Assembly (NCBI GenBank): GCA_046330395.1
Contig: JAXLSS010000017.1
Location: 1 to 64,000, forward strand
Direction: 5' to 3'
Length of the DNA: 64,000 bases
Origin: Ga0077560 sp046330395
GTDB taxonomy: Bacteria > Actinomycetota > Thermoleophilia > Miltoncostaeales > Miltoncostaeaceae
Below the pieces are notes generated by a model. The model did no database searches. It was given only the letters and a program-made list of their open reading frames with translations, and was not told where the DNA came from. The translations under genes were made by a program, and so were the position numbers. Positions 24,594 through 33,121 of the stretch are shown piece by piece (position 1 is the stretch's first letter; every line of letters begins with the position of its first letter).

Positions 24594-26171
24594 TCACCTG
24601 GCCGGGCAGGTGAGCCCGCGGGCGTCCACGTCGGCCTGCCAACGGTCGGCCCAGGTCGCGAACCCCAGCGCCGGGTACGCCGCGGCCAGCGCCCGCAGCA
24701 GGTACACGTGGTAGCAGTGGTAGTTGAGGTCGGCCCGGTAGCTGCGCGGGGCGTGCCCGGGGGTGAGCAGCCCGTACAGGCTCCAGTCGCCGGTGTCGTG
24801 CGCCGGCAGGGCGGCCTTCAGCGTGCGGGCACCGCGGTCGGCAAGTGACCGCGCCAGTGCGGCCGTGAGCCCGGACGCCTGCGCCGGAGCCGGTTCCGAC
24901 GGGGCCGACGGGGCGGTGGGCGTTGCCGGGGCCGCGGTGGTGGTTGCGGTGACCGGCGTGGGTGTGGTGCCGGTGGTCGCCGCCGCGGCCGCCGCCCGCG
25001 GGGCGTCCAGGTGCACGGCCGCGTTGCGCAGCTCCAGCAGGGTCACCATGAAGCCGTTGAGCGCCCCGCCCTTCCAGGGATCCTCACCGGGGTATGCCCG
25101 CTCCACGTACCACGGGCCGGGGTGCGCCCAACCGTCCAGGCGCACCATCGATAGCGCCCCGCCGCGGTCGACGGGCACGGTGAGGGCGGCCACGGCCCCC
25201 GCGGTGGCGTCGGCGAACCGCGCCTCCCCGGTGGCCTGGTAGGCGGTGCCCATCAGCTCGGCCAGGCGCCCCTGCGCCATGCCCGACACCCCCGGCCGCA
25301 TCACCCCCGGCTCGTCCGGCACGTCGTAGTACTCCCAGGCCAGGAACCGCCGGTCGCCCGCGGTGTGCGGCACCGCCAGCTCCAGCAACGCCGAGGCCAG
25401 GTCGGTGGCGCTGACATCGTTGTTGAGGCCCCGCCAGCGCCCCGCCGTGGCCACGGGGTTCACGACGAACCCCTCGCCCTCGCGGTAGGTGAGCAGGAGC
25501 CCGTCGGGGGCGCGCATCACCATGCGGCGATCGGGTGAGGCGTGCGACGCGAACCACCACGCGTTGGCACGCAGCGCCAGGTCGGCGGTGGCACGCCGGC
25601 CGGCCGGCTGGTCGGCCGCACCGAAGCGGCGGTCCAGCTGGAGCACCCAGCTGATGTCACGCCGTTCGGTGCCGCCGGCCGTGTCGGCCAGTGCGGCCAG
25701 CCGCGTGCGGGCGGCGTCGGCATCGGGCAGCCCGCCCACCGGCACCCGCACCGTGGGCGGCGGCACGTACGGGGTGAGCGGGGGCGTCAAGGGGGCCGTT
25801 GTGGTGGGTGCCGTCGTGGTGACCGGGGGCGTCGGACTCGGGATGGCCGGGGGGGTGGGCGCCGGGACGCGGTTGGTGGTGGTGCGCCGTCGGGGTGGCG
25901 TGGTCGTGCGCGGGCGTGTCGCGGGCGGCTCGGGCGCGGTGGACGTGGGCGCCGGAACCGCCGCCTGCGGGGCGTCGCCGGGCTCCACGCTGGCATCCGG
26001 CAGGGGCACGCTGGCGACGGTCACCGCCCGTCTGGCCGCCGCGCCGTGGCCGTGCCCCCGCATTAGGGCGGCCACCCCGCCGCCCAGCGCCACGGAAGCG
26101 CCGAACACCAGTGCCAGGCCCAGCACCGGGGAGGGGCGCTGCGGCCCGCAGGAGGGGGTGGGTGCCGCCAC
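24594..26171 (-). CDS. Membrane-anchored protein with D-glucuronyl C5-epimerase-like domain
   Basis: 525 residues. A single N-terminal helix (VLGLALVFGASVALGGGVAAL) anchors a Pro/Thr-rich linker (residues about 65-140, many TTT and PTPP runs), consistent with a cell-surface stalk. The rest resembles the C-terminal domain of glucuronyl C5-epimerases (GLCE_C): PGVSGMAQGRLAELMGTAYQATGE, GALNGFMVTLLELRNAA, HDTGDWSLYGL, and NYHCYHVYLLRALA. Those enzymes turn D-glucuronate into L-iduronate in polysaccharides. A second Ala/Thr/Pro-rich insert at about 395-435 interrupts the domain, between GALNGFMVTLLEL and the last motifs. The Tyr and Asn/His residues expected near the C-terminus are present. Activity on an uronate-containing exopolysaccharide or cell-wall glycan is inferred. 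Confidence 0.72.
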   Translation of the reverse strand: MAAPTPSCGPQRPSPVLGLALVFGASVALGGGVAALMRGHGHGAAARRAVTVASVPLPDASVEPGDAPQAAVPAPTSTAPEPPATRPRTTTPPRRRTTTNRVPAPTPPAIPSPTPPVTTTAPTTTAPLTPPLTPYVPPPTVRVPVGGLPDADAARTRLAALADTAGGTERRDISWVLQLDRRFGAADQPAGRRATADLALRANAWWFASHASPDRRMVMRAPDGLLLTYREGEGFVVNPVATAGRWRGLNNDVSATDLASALLELAVPHTAGDRRFLAWEYYDVPDEPGVMRPGVSGMAQGRLAELMGTAYQATGEARFADATAGAVAALTVPVDRGGALSMVRLDGWAHPGPWYVERAYPGEDPWKGGALNGFMVTLLELRNAAVHLDAPRAAAAAATTGTTPTPVTATTTAAPATPTAPSAPSEPAPAQASGLTAALARSLADRGARTLKAALPAHDTGDWSLYGLLTPGHAPRSYRADLNYHCYHVYLLRALAAAYPALGFATWADRWQADVDARGLTCPAR

Positions 26172-26223
26172 CCCCTCAGTATGTCGGGATCGCCGCGTCC
26201 CACTCCCTATGCATACGCAAAAC

Positions 26224-26251
26224 TTGAATACGATCCGTTTGGGCGTATCCT
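26224..26251 (+). promoter_or_regulatory. Candidate sigma-70-type promoter for the subtilase gene
   Basis: TTGAAT at 26224-26229, a 16-base spacer, and TATCCT at 26246-26251. It lies in the AT-richest part of this intergenic region and about 45 bases upstream of the subtilase ATG. Confidence 0.5.
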
Positions 26252-26296
26252 CGCCGGCGGCGGGCGCTGATGACGAGCCCCTATCGGGAGACCCCC

Positions 26297-27728
26297 ATGA
26301 CTCGACGCGAGTCGCGCCCCGTCCGCCTGCCCCGCCCCGTCCGCCTGGGCGTCTGTGCCGCGGTGTTGTGCGGCACCGTCCTCGCGGGAACCGCCACCGG
26401 ACAGCAGGCCCCGGACCCCCTGGTCACCTCGGGAGCCGAGTCCTGGCTGGCGCGCGTGGTCCCGGCCAACCTCACTCCCCCCTCGTCGATCCCCCCGATC
26501 GCGATCATCGAGACGGGCTTCGACAGCACCCACCCCGAGATGCAGGGCGGCTGGATCACCCAGCGCCGCCCCAGCCCCCAACCGGATCCCACGAATGCCG
26601 CGGCCGTGAGCGACTACGCCGACCGGATCGACCATGGTACGGCCGTCGCGTCGATCATCGGCGCACCCCGAAATGGTGTTGGCATGGAGGGGGTACTGCC
26701 CGGGGCAACAGTGTGGGTCTACGGCAATTCCGACTCCTGCCCCGACGTCGCGGCCGCGGTGCGCCAGGCTGCGCGCGACGGCGCTCGGGTCATCGACCTC
26801 TCGCTCGGCTTTCTCACGAAGGCCGGCGTGCACCCAGCTGTCCGACGCCGTGACGTGGGCGTTGGGAAAAACGCACTGGTGGTGGCGGCCGCCGGCAATC
26901 CTCAAGTTCGGGTGCAACCGCTGGATACAGCCTTCGACCGACTGGCATGTCTTCACGGTGGCCGCGGTGAATGCGCAGGACCAGACGACATCGTTCTCGC
27001 AGCAGGGCAACGCTCTCGATCGACCTCGCGGCCCCGGGTGAGGGTGTCCTGAACGCCACGCCACCGTCGCCCTTGACCTTGAGGACGGCGTGCAGGACGG
27101 GTACTCGACCCGGGACGGCACAGGGACTTCTCAGCGCCGATGGTGGCCGCTGCGGCCGCGTGGGTGATGGCGGATCGACCCGAGCTCTCGGCTGCGCAGG
27201 TCGCCGACGTCCTGCGTTTCGGGGCACGCGATCTCGGCCCCCACGGCTGGGACCGGGCCTACGGCTGGGGTGCTTTGGACATCGCCGGGGCGCTCGCGCA
27301 GCCGGCGCCCTCTCAAGGATCCGTTTGAGCCCAACGAGGACATCAAGTGGGTGGACGGGCGGCGGGCCTTCCCCGCGGATCCGCCGCTGCTCGGCCAGAA
27401 GCGCAGCCTGTCTCTGCGAGCGACCCTCGACATCGCCGAAGACCCATACGATGTGTACCGCGTGTCCATCCCGATTGGGCCGCAGGGTGCGCATCCGTGC
27501 GGTGAGCAGCTCGATCCGGTTGTCGCTGGCCGTGTACGACCCGACCCGGACCCTCACGGATCGCCGTGCACCGCTGGTCGCCTGGAGCGCCGCCCCGGGA
27601 GCGACCAGCCAGGAGGTGACCGTGAGGAACGACGTCGTCAAGAAGCCCTCTCATCGAGCGTCCGTATCCAGAAGGGGCGCGTCCTGGGAGGCTGAGTACA
27701 CCCTGACCATTCAGACCATGCCAAATAG
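26297..27728 (+). pseudogene. Secreted subtilisin-like serine protease (S8), many frameshifts
   Basis: Pieces in all three frames, in correct order, build one S8 protease with a C-terminal pre-peptidase-type domain. ATG at 26297 has GGGAG upstream; a signal peptide follows (VRLGVCAAVLCGTVLAGTATG). Next come PIAIIETGFDSTHPEMQGG, DHGTAVASIIG (catalytic His), ALVVAAAGN (oxyanion Asn), VFTVAAVNAQDQTTSFSQ, DLAAPGEGVLNAT, GTSFSAPMVAAAAAWV (catalytic Ser), and the tail DPFEPNEDIKW with DPYDVYRVSIPIGP. At least five indels occur between 26860 and 27730. The position that normally holds the catalytic Asp (D-T/S-G) is Glu in IIETGFD. Base composition is less extreme than its neighbours. It may be a true decaying gene, or an error-rich read of an active one. 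The end at the TAG at 27726-27728 is inferred. Confidence 0.7.
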
Positions 27729-28828
27729 CGCGACGCCACGTCAGCCACCATCAGGTGGGCGGCCAGACTCGCCGGGGCCTCCAACGGCACCAGGCGGGAC
27801 GCCCCGCCCACCAGGGTCACCTCCGACACGCCCCACGTGTGGGCGGCCGGCGTGGGCTGCACGCCCGCCGTCCGCGTCACCGTCCACCACCAGCGTGGGG
27901 GCGCCCGCCACCCACACCTCGGCGGCCGCCAGCGCCGCGTTGAGGCCGGTCCAGCCCTCCGGGTCCACGCGCCACAGGCGGTCGCGGGCGTACCGCGCTG
28001 GCCCAGGGGTCGGTGGCCAGCGTGCCGGCGGTGAGCATCCGCGCGAGGTCGGCCGTCTGCGGCACGGCGGCGTCGGCGGTGGCCAGGGCCGGTGCCACCA
28101 GCACCAGCCGGCCCACCCGCTGGGGCACCCGCTCGGCCAGGGCCACGCCCAGCACCGCCGCGGTGCCCTGGGTGACGACCGTGGCGGTGCGCAGGCCCGT
28201 GGCGTCCATCACGCCCAGCAGATCCTCCACCAGGTGTGACACGGCACGGGGCGCCGGGGCCCCCACGGCCGCGCCGGCGCCGCGCAGGTCGGGCGCCACG
28301 GCGTGCACGCCCTCGGGCAGTGCGCGGATGACGTCCCGCCACGGCGACGGTCGAACTCGGGGCGTGCACCAGGAGCACCCCGTCCTCCCCCTCACCCCGG
28401 TCGGTGGCCAGGGTGCCGTGGTCGTGCAGGGTCACCTCGGCCACGGGGTCGGGCAGCGGCAGCTCCCGCTCGGACAGCACCGCCCGCACGGCCCGCAGGG
28501 CGTTGAGCGCCCGCGGGAACCCGCAGTAGGGCGTGATCTGCTCGCACAGCTGCAGCAGGTCCTCCGGGTCGGCGCCGCAGCGCAGCGCCGCCGGCACGTG
28601 CACGCCCAGCTGGTTGTCGGCTCCGCCGATGGCGGCCAGCACGGCCACCGTCAGCATCTCGCGCTCCCGCGCGCCCAGCCCGGAGCGGGAGAACACGTCG
28701 GAGAAGATGAAGCGCTCCACCCCCTCTGCCATCACCGGCGAGGCCTCGCGCACCACACCGGTGGCCACGGGCCCGCGGCCGTCGGTGGCGCGGCCGACCT
28801 CCCGAATGCCCAGCTCGCGGCGGTTCAT
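27711..28828 (-). pseudogene. Carboxymuconolactone decarboxylase-like domain fused to alpha/beta-hydrolase, frameshifted
   Basis: The first 125 residues (from ATG 28828) are a CMD-family domain: FIFSDVFSRSGLGAREREMLTVAVLAAIGGADNQLGVHVPAALRCGADPEDLLQLCEQ. The remainder, in shifted frames, is an alpha/beta-hydrolase: WRDVIRALPEGVHAVAPDLRGAG, VVTQGTAAVLGVALAERVP, GAPTLVVDGDADG, ASLAAHLMVADVASRYL. This layout recalls PcaL-type decarboxylase/enol-lactone hydrolase fusions of the beta-ketoadipate route. The canonical nucleophile Ser of the hydrolase is replaced in TQGTA by a Gly-Thr arrangement, so that half may not be catalytic. At least three frame changes occur. The ATG overlaps the aldehyde dehydrogenase stop. 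The end near 27711 is inferred. Confidence 0.65.
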
Positions 28829-30210
28829 GCCAGCACCCGCAGGTGCTGCCAGCGGATGAACGCCTCCATGCCCGGGCGGCCCAGCTCGGCCCCCACCCCG
28901 GAACCCCGCCAGCCCGCATACGGCGCGTACGGCACCACGACCCTCCATCCGTTGATCACCACGGTCCCGCACTGCACGGCCTGCGCCACGTCCATGGTGC
29001 GCCGCATGTCGGTGCCGCACACGTACCCCACCAGGCCGTAGTCGGGCCGGTTGGCCTCGGCCACCGCGTCGGCCACCTCCCGGTACGGCATCACCGCCAC
29101 CACGGGCGTGAACGGCTCCTCGTCCACCAGCCGCGTGCCCGGGCCGGCGCCGGTGACCAGCGCGGGGGCCACGTACGCCCCGCCCAGGCCCTCGCCACCC
29201 TCCACGGTGCCGCCGGTGGCCCGGACGTCGTCCATCAGCATGTGGTGGCGGGCCAGGCCCCGGTCGGTGGCCATGGGGCCCAGTTTGAGCTGGGCGAGGC
29301 GCGCCCGCATGCCGTCCAGCACGTCGGCCATCAGCGCCTCGGGCACCAGCACGCGGTTGACCGAGTAGCAGGCCTGCCCGGCGTTGGCGTAGCCCTGGCT
29401 GATCGCCACGTCCACCACGGTGGCCACGTCGGCGTCGGGCAGGGCGATGAGCGGCCCGTGGCCGCCCAGCTCCAGGCTGAGCGCCTTCAGCCGCGGGGCG
29501 GCCCAGCCGGCGATGAGCTCGGCCACGCGGCGGGACCCGGTGAACGCCACCTTGTCCACGCCGTCGGCGGTGGCCAGCGCCTCGCCCAGGGGCGGCCCCT
29601 CCCCGGTGACGCAGTTCACCACCCCGGGGGGCAGCACGCGGGCCGCCAGCTCGCACACGGCCCATGCGGCCAGCGGCGCCTCCTGGGCGGGCTTCACCAC
29701 CAGCGTGCAGCCGGCCGCCAGGGCCGGCGCCAGCTTCCACACCACCAGGGCCACCGGGAAGTTCCAGGGGGTGATGGCCGCCACCACACCGTGCGAGTCG
29801 GGCCGCACCGTGCTGCCCAGGCCACCCGGGCCGGCCGGCAGATGCATGCTCCACAGGCGCTCTGCCTCGGCGGCGAAGTGGTGCACCACCTCGTTGGCGC
29901 GGGCCACCTCGGCCTGCGCCTCGCCCAAGGGCTTGCCCTCCTCGGTGTGGATCAGCTCGGCGATCCTCGGGGCCTCCTCGTCCAGCACACGGGCGAGGCG
30001 GGCCAGCAGCGCGCCGCGCTCCAGCGGCGGAGTGGCCCGCCAGCCGGGCAGCGCGGCCTGCGCGGCCGCCACTGCGCGCAGCGCGTCGTCGGGCGTGGCC
30101 GACGCCACCTCGGCGATCACCTCGCCCGTGGCCGGGTTGTCCACCGGCATCCACGCGGCGGTCTCCACCCCCTCGCCGCCGATCAGCAGCCCCTGGCGCG
30201 GGATGCTCAC
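28825..30210 (-). CDS. Aldehyde dehydrogenase family protein
   Basis: 461 residues of the NAD(P)-dependent ALDH superfamily. It has the cofactor region AITPWNFPVALVVWKLAPALAAGCTLVVKPA, FTGSRRVAELI, the catalytic Glu in LSLELGGHGPLI and catalytic Cys in GYANAGQACYSVNRVLV, and the late EEPFTPVVAVMPY. It is close in pattern to succinate-semialdehyde/betaine-aldehyde dehydrogenases. The GTG start at 30210 overlaps the ligase stop, and its stop overlaps the CMD-hydrolase ATG; the three enzymes form one coupled operon. Confidence 0.92.
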   Translation of the reverse strand: MSIPRQGLLIGGEGVETAAWMPVDNPATGEVIAEVASATPDDALRAVAAAQAALPGWRATPPLERGALLARLARVLDEEAPRIAELIHTEEGKPLGEAQAEVARANEVVHHFAAEAERLWSMHLPAGPGGLGSTVRPDSHGVVAAITPWNFPVALVVWKLAPALAAGCTLVVKPAQEAPLAAWAVCELAARVLPPGVVNCVTGEGPPLGEALATADGVDKVAFTGSRRVAELIAGWAAPRLKALSLELGGHGPLIALPDADVATVVDVAISQGYANAGQACYSVNRVLVPEALMADVLDGMRARLAQLKLGPMATDRGLARHHMLMDDVRATGGTVEGGEGLGGAYVAPALVTGAGPGTRLVDEEPFTPVVAVMPYREVADAVAEANRPDYGLVGYVCGTDMRRTMDVAQAVQCGTVVINGWRVVVPYAPYAGWRGSGVGAELGRPGMEAFIRWQHLRVLA

Positions 30211-31832
30211 TTGGCCTCCCGGTCGTAGGTGTCGGCCGTGACGCCCTGCTCGCGCAGCTCCACCTTGCGCACCCGCTCGGTGGGGGTCTTCGGCAGGTGG
30301 TCCATCACCCGGATGTAGCGCGGCACCGCGAAGTACGGCATGCGCTCCACCAGATACTCGGCCAGCTGCCCCAGGTCCACGCCGTTCTCGCGCGGCACGA
30401 TGCACACCAGGATCTCGTCCTCGGCCGAGGCCCCGTCGCTGGACTGCACGCCGATGGCGGCGGCCTCCAGCACGTCCGGGTGGCTCATCACCGAGGTCTC
30501 CACCTCCACGCTGCTGACGTTCTCGCCGCGGCGGCGGATGTAGTCCTTGAGGCGGTCGCGGAAGTACAGGTACCCCTCGTCGTCCATCTCCCCCAGGTCG
30601 CCGGTGTGCAGCTTGAGGTTGCGGAAGTCCTCGGCGGTCTTCTCGGGCATGCCCACATACGCCCGCATCACGATGTTGGGGATCTTCATGTCCACCACGA
30701 TCTCGCCCTGCACGCCGTTGGGCTGGATGCGGTCGGTACCGGGCTCCACCACGTGCACCTCGAAGCCGGGCGTGGCGACGCCGCAGCTGCCGGGGCGCCC
30801 CGGCCGGTCCGGCGGGTGGTAGGTGACCATGCCGGTCTCGGTGAGACCGTAGCCCTCCACGAACCGGATGCCGAAGCGGTCCTGGAACTCGTGGTAGATG
30901 TCCTTGGGAGCCGGCATGGCCATGATGCGCGTCACCGTGTGGGCCCGGTCGAGCTCGGTGGCCGGCGTGTTCCAGATGAAGTAGTTGATGGCGCTGACCG
31001 TGTTGAGCACGGTGGCACCGCACTCCACCACGGTGGGCCAGAACCGGCTGCTGGAGTAGCGCTCCTGGAACTGGATGCGGGCGCCGGCGATCAGCGCCGG
31101 GTAGCTGGCCAGCACCTGCGCGTTGCTGTGGAACAGCGGCAGGCAGCTGTACAGCACGTCGTCCTCGGTGACGTCGCACACCAGGGTGTAGGTCTTGCCC
31201 GAGAAGTAGTCGCTGGCGTGCTGCTTGATGACGCCCTTGCTGCGGCCGGTGGTGCCGCTGGTGAACATGATGCGGGCGTCGTCGGTCCAGGTGACCTCCA
31301 CGCCCGGGTCGCCGTCACCGGCGCCGTCCAGGAACTCCTCGTAGGTCTCCCACGGCACCGACGGGTGCGGGCCCACGCCGCCGTGGGTGGGCACCACCAC
31401 CACGCGCTCCAGCTTCGGCAGCTCGGCGGCCACCTGGCCCAGCTGCTCCAGGAACGACTCGGCGATGATCAGCATGCGCGACTGGGGCAGGTTGATGGCC
31501 CACGACAGGAAGTCGCCCCGGTACGCCACGTTGATGGGGCACTGGGTGGCCCCGGAGGCCAGGATGCCGAACCAGATCTCCAGGTGCGGCTCCATGTTGG
31601 GCAGCAGCGTGGACACCACGTCGCCCTTGCCGATGCCGTGCCGCGCCAGGGCGTTGGCCACCCGGTTGCTGCGCGCGTGCATCCCCCCGTAGCTGATCCA
31701 CTCGCCCTCGCCGAAGCGGTAGTACGGCCGGTCCGGGGTGGCACCGGCGCGCTCGGCCAGGATGCGGGGAAGCACCCACCGCGTCGGGTCCTCGTGCCGA
31801 TACCAGTCGCTCCACTCCTGCGCGTTGCCCAT
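30207..31832 (-). CDS. Acyl-CoA/aryl-CoA ligase (AMP-forming)
   Basis: 541 residues of the ANL superfamily. The P-loop is IMFTSGTTGRSKGVIKQH (about residue 175), motif A5 EGYGLTETGMVTYHP, the hinge region HTGDLGEMDDEGYLYFRDRLKDYIRRRGENVSSVEVE, and the C-terminal Lys in TPTERVRKVELRE. The substrate pocket does not point to one acid; relatives include crotonobetaine/carnitine and medium-chain acyl-CoA ligases. Two adjacent ATG codons exist; the second (31832) has AGGGG at six bases. It is the first gene of the ligase, dehydrogenase, decarboxylase-hydrolase operon, suggesting breakdown of a carboxylate via CoA activation. Confidence 0.9.
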   Translation of the reverse strand: MGNAQEWSDWYRHEDPTRWVLPRILAERAGATPDRPYYRFGEGEWISYGGMHARSNRVANALARHGIGKGDVVSTLLPNMEPHLEIWFGILASGATQCPINVAYRGDFLSWAINLPQSRMLIIAESFLEQLGQVAAELPKLERVVVVPTHGGVGPHPSVPWETYEEFLDGAGDGDPGVEVTWTDDARIMFTSGTTGRSKGVIKQHASDYFSGKTYTLVCDVTEDDVLYSCLPLFHSNAQVLASYPALIAGARIQFQERYSSSRFWPTVVECGATVLNTVSAINYFIWNTPATELDRAHTVTRIMAMPAPKDIYHEFQDRFGIRFVEGYGLTETGMVTYHPPDRPGRPGSCGVATPGFEVHVVEPGTDRIQPNGVQGEIVVDMKIPNIVMRAYVGMPEKTAEDFRNLKLHTGDLGEMDDEGYLYFRDRLKDYIRRRGENVSSVEVETSVMSHPDVLEAAAIGVQSSDGASAEDEILVCIVPRENGVDLGQLAEYLVERMPYFAVPRYIRVMDHLPKTPTERVRKVELREQGVTADTYDREAK

Positions 31833-31914
31833 CATCCGCCCCTCATCCGCCGCAGTGCCGCCGCGGATACTCGCCGCGCGCGGGGGCCCAGGGCAAGGGT
31901 CGTCTTGCCCCGGC

Positions 31915-32361
31915 TCAGCGCTGGGGGATGAGGAACCGGGGGCCCGGTCCGGCCCGCCCGGCCAGGTCGTCGGGGTTGAACAGCGCGCACGACTCCATCG
32001 ACAGGCACCCGCACCCGATGCACGAGGTGAGCCGCTCGCGCAGCGCCTGCAGCTCGGTGATGCGGGCGTCCAGATGCTGCCGCCACAGCAGGGCGCTGCG
32101 CTCCCAGTCTTCCGCGGTGGGCGTGCCGTCGTCCGGCAGGGCCTCCAGCGCGTCGCGGATCTGGTCGAGGCTGAGGCCCACCCGCTGCCCCGCCCGCACG
32201 AACGCGATGCGCCGCAGCACGCTGCGCCGGTAGCGCCGGTTGCCGCCGGGCCGGCGCTCGGCCGGGATGAGCCCCTCCTGGTCGTAGAACCGCAACGCGG
32301 AGGTGGCGATGCCCGCCCGGCGGGCCACCTCACCGATGCTGAGCAGGTCGTCGCGATCCAT
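31915..32361 (-). CDS. soxR: SoxR-type redox-sensing MerR regulator
   Basis: 148 residues. The MerR helix-turn-helix reads LSIGEVARRAGIATSALRFYDQEGLIPAERRPGGNRRYRR, followed by the dimerisation helix, and then the [2Fe-2S] ligand set CIGCGCLSMESC, the C-X2-C-X-C-X5-C pattern of SoxR. In actinomycetes SoxR responds to redox-cycling metabolites and controls a few enzymes and exporters. GGAGG lies six bases before the ATG at 32361. It is divergent from the SDR gene, with a 19-bp-spacer promoter and an inverted repeat between them. Confidence 0.93.
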   Translation of the reverse strand: MDRDDLLSIGEVARRAGIATSALRFYDQEGLIPAERRPGGNRRYRRSVLRRIAFVRAGQRVGLSLDQIRDALEALPDDGTPTAEDWERSALLWRQHLDARITELQALRERLTSCIGCGCLSMESCALFNPDDLAGRAGPGPRFLIPQR

Positions 32362-32374
32362 CACCCACCTCCCC

Positions 32375-32405
32375 TTGACTTCAAGTTGACGTGAACTTCT
32401 ATGGT
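32375..32405 (+). promoter_or_regulatory. MerR/SoxR-type promoter and operator for the SDR gene
   Basis: TTGACT (32375-32380), a 19-base spacer and TATGGT (32400-32405). The long 19-bp spacer is the hallmark of MerR-family-activated promoters. Inside the spacer AAGTT (32383-32387) and AACTT (32394-32398) form an inverted repeat around GACGTG, resembling the CAAGTT/AACTTG arms of known SoxR boxes. Confidence 0.65.
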
Positions 32406-32431
32406 GAGTCTAGTCCAACCGAGGAGGCGTG

Positions 32432-33121
32432 ATGTCCGGACGGGTCGCGGTGGTGACGGGTGGGTCGCGGGGACTGGGCGCGGCGCTGGTGGCGGAGCTG
32501 GTGGCACGCGGTGACCGTGTGGTCACCGACGCCCGCGACGCCGCGGCCCTGGCGGCGATGGTGGAGCGCCTGGGGCATCCCGAGGCGCTGGTGGCGGTGC
32601 CGGGCGACCTCACGGACGCCGGCCACCGGGCGCGGCTGGCCGCCCTGGCCGGCGACCGCGTGGACGTGCTGGTGAACAACGCGGGGATCCTGGGCCCCGT
32701 CCCCCTGCCGGGCGTGGCCGACCTGGCCGACGGGGTGCTGGAGGACGTCTTCGCCGTCAACACGCTGGCGCCCGCATCCCTGATGGCGGCCCTCACCCCC
32801 GCCCTGGTGCGCGCGGGCGGGTGCCTGGTGAACCTGTCATCGGACGCCGCGGCGGGGGCCTACGCGGGCTGGGGGCCCTACGGCGCCTCCAAGGCCGCGC
32901 TGGACCACCTCACGGCCACATGGGCGGTCGAGCAGCCCGGGCTGCGGGGCTACGCCTTCGACCCGGGCGACATGGACACCGACATGCACCGGGCGTGGGC
33001 GCCCGGCGCGGCGGGGCTGCCCAGCGCCGCATCGGTGGTGCCCGCGGTGCTGGCCCTCATCGACGGCGGCCTGCCGAGCGGCAGGTACACCGTGGACGAC
33101 CTGCGGGCGGTGCGGGCATGA
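32432..33121 (+). CDS. Short-chain dehydrogenase/reductase, putative SoxR target
   Basis: 229 residues. NAD(P)-binding motif VAVVTGGSRGLGAAL (TGxxxGxG), VDVLVNNAGILGP (NNAG), the catalytic Ser in CLVNLSSDAAAG, and the catalytic pair in WGPYGASKAALDHL (Y-x3-K). GAGGAGG lies four bases before the ATG. The gene is read from the 19-bp-spacer promoter opposite soxR, so it is probably induced by redox stress; small SDR enzymes under SoxR are known in Streptomyces. Its TGA overlaps the ATG of the queA-like gene. Confidence 0.9.
   Translation: MSGRVAVVTGGSRGLGAALVAELVARGDRVVTDARDAAALAAMVERLGHPEALVAVPGDLTDAGHRARLAALAGDRVDVLVNNAGILGPVPLPGVADLADGVLEDVFAVNTLAPASLMAALTPALVRAGGCLVNLSSDAAAGAYAGWGPYGASKAALDHLTATWAVEQPGLRGYAFDPGDMDTDMHRAWAPGAAGLPSAASVVPAVLALIDGGLPSGRYTVDDLRAVRA

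Noticed and set aside
27711..28395. Separate hydrolase gene starting inside the CMD-hydrolase region
   Set aside because: The hydrolase half lacks its own start and ribosome binding site and continues directly from the CMD domain in a shifted frame, so one broken fusion is simpler.
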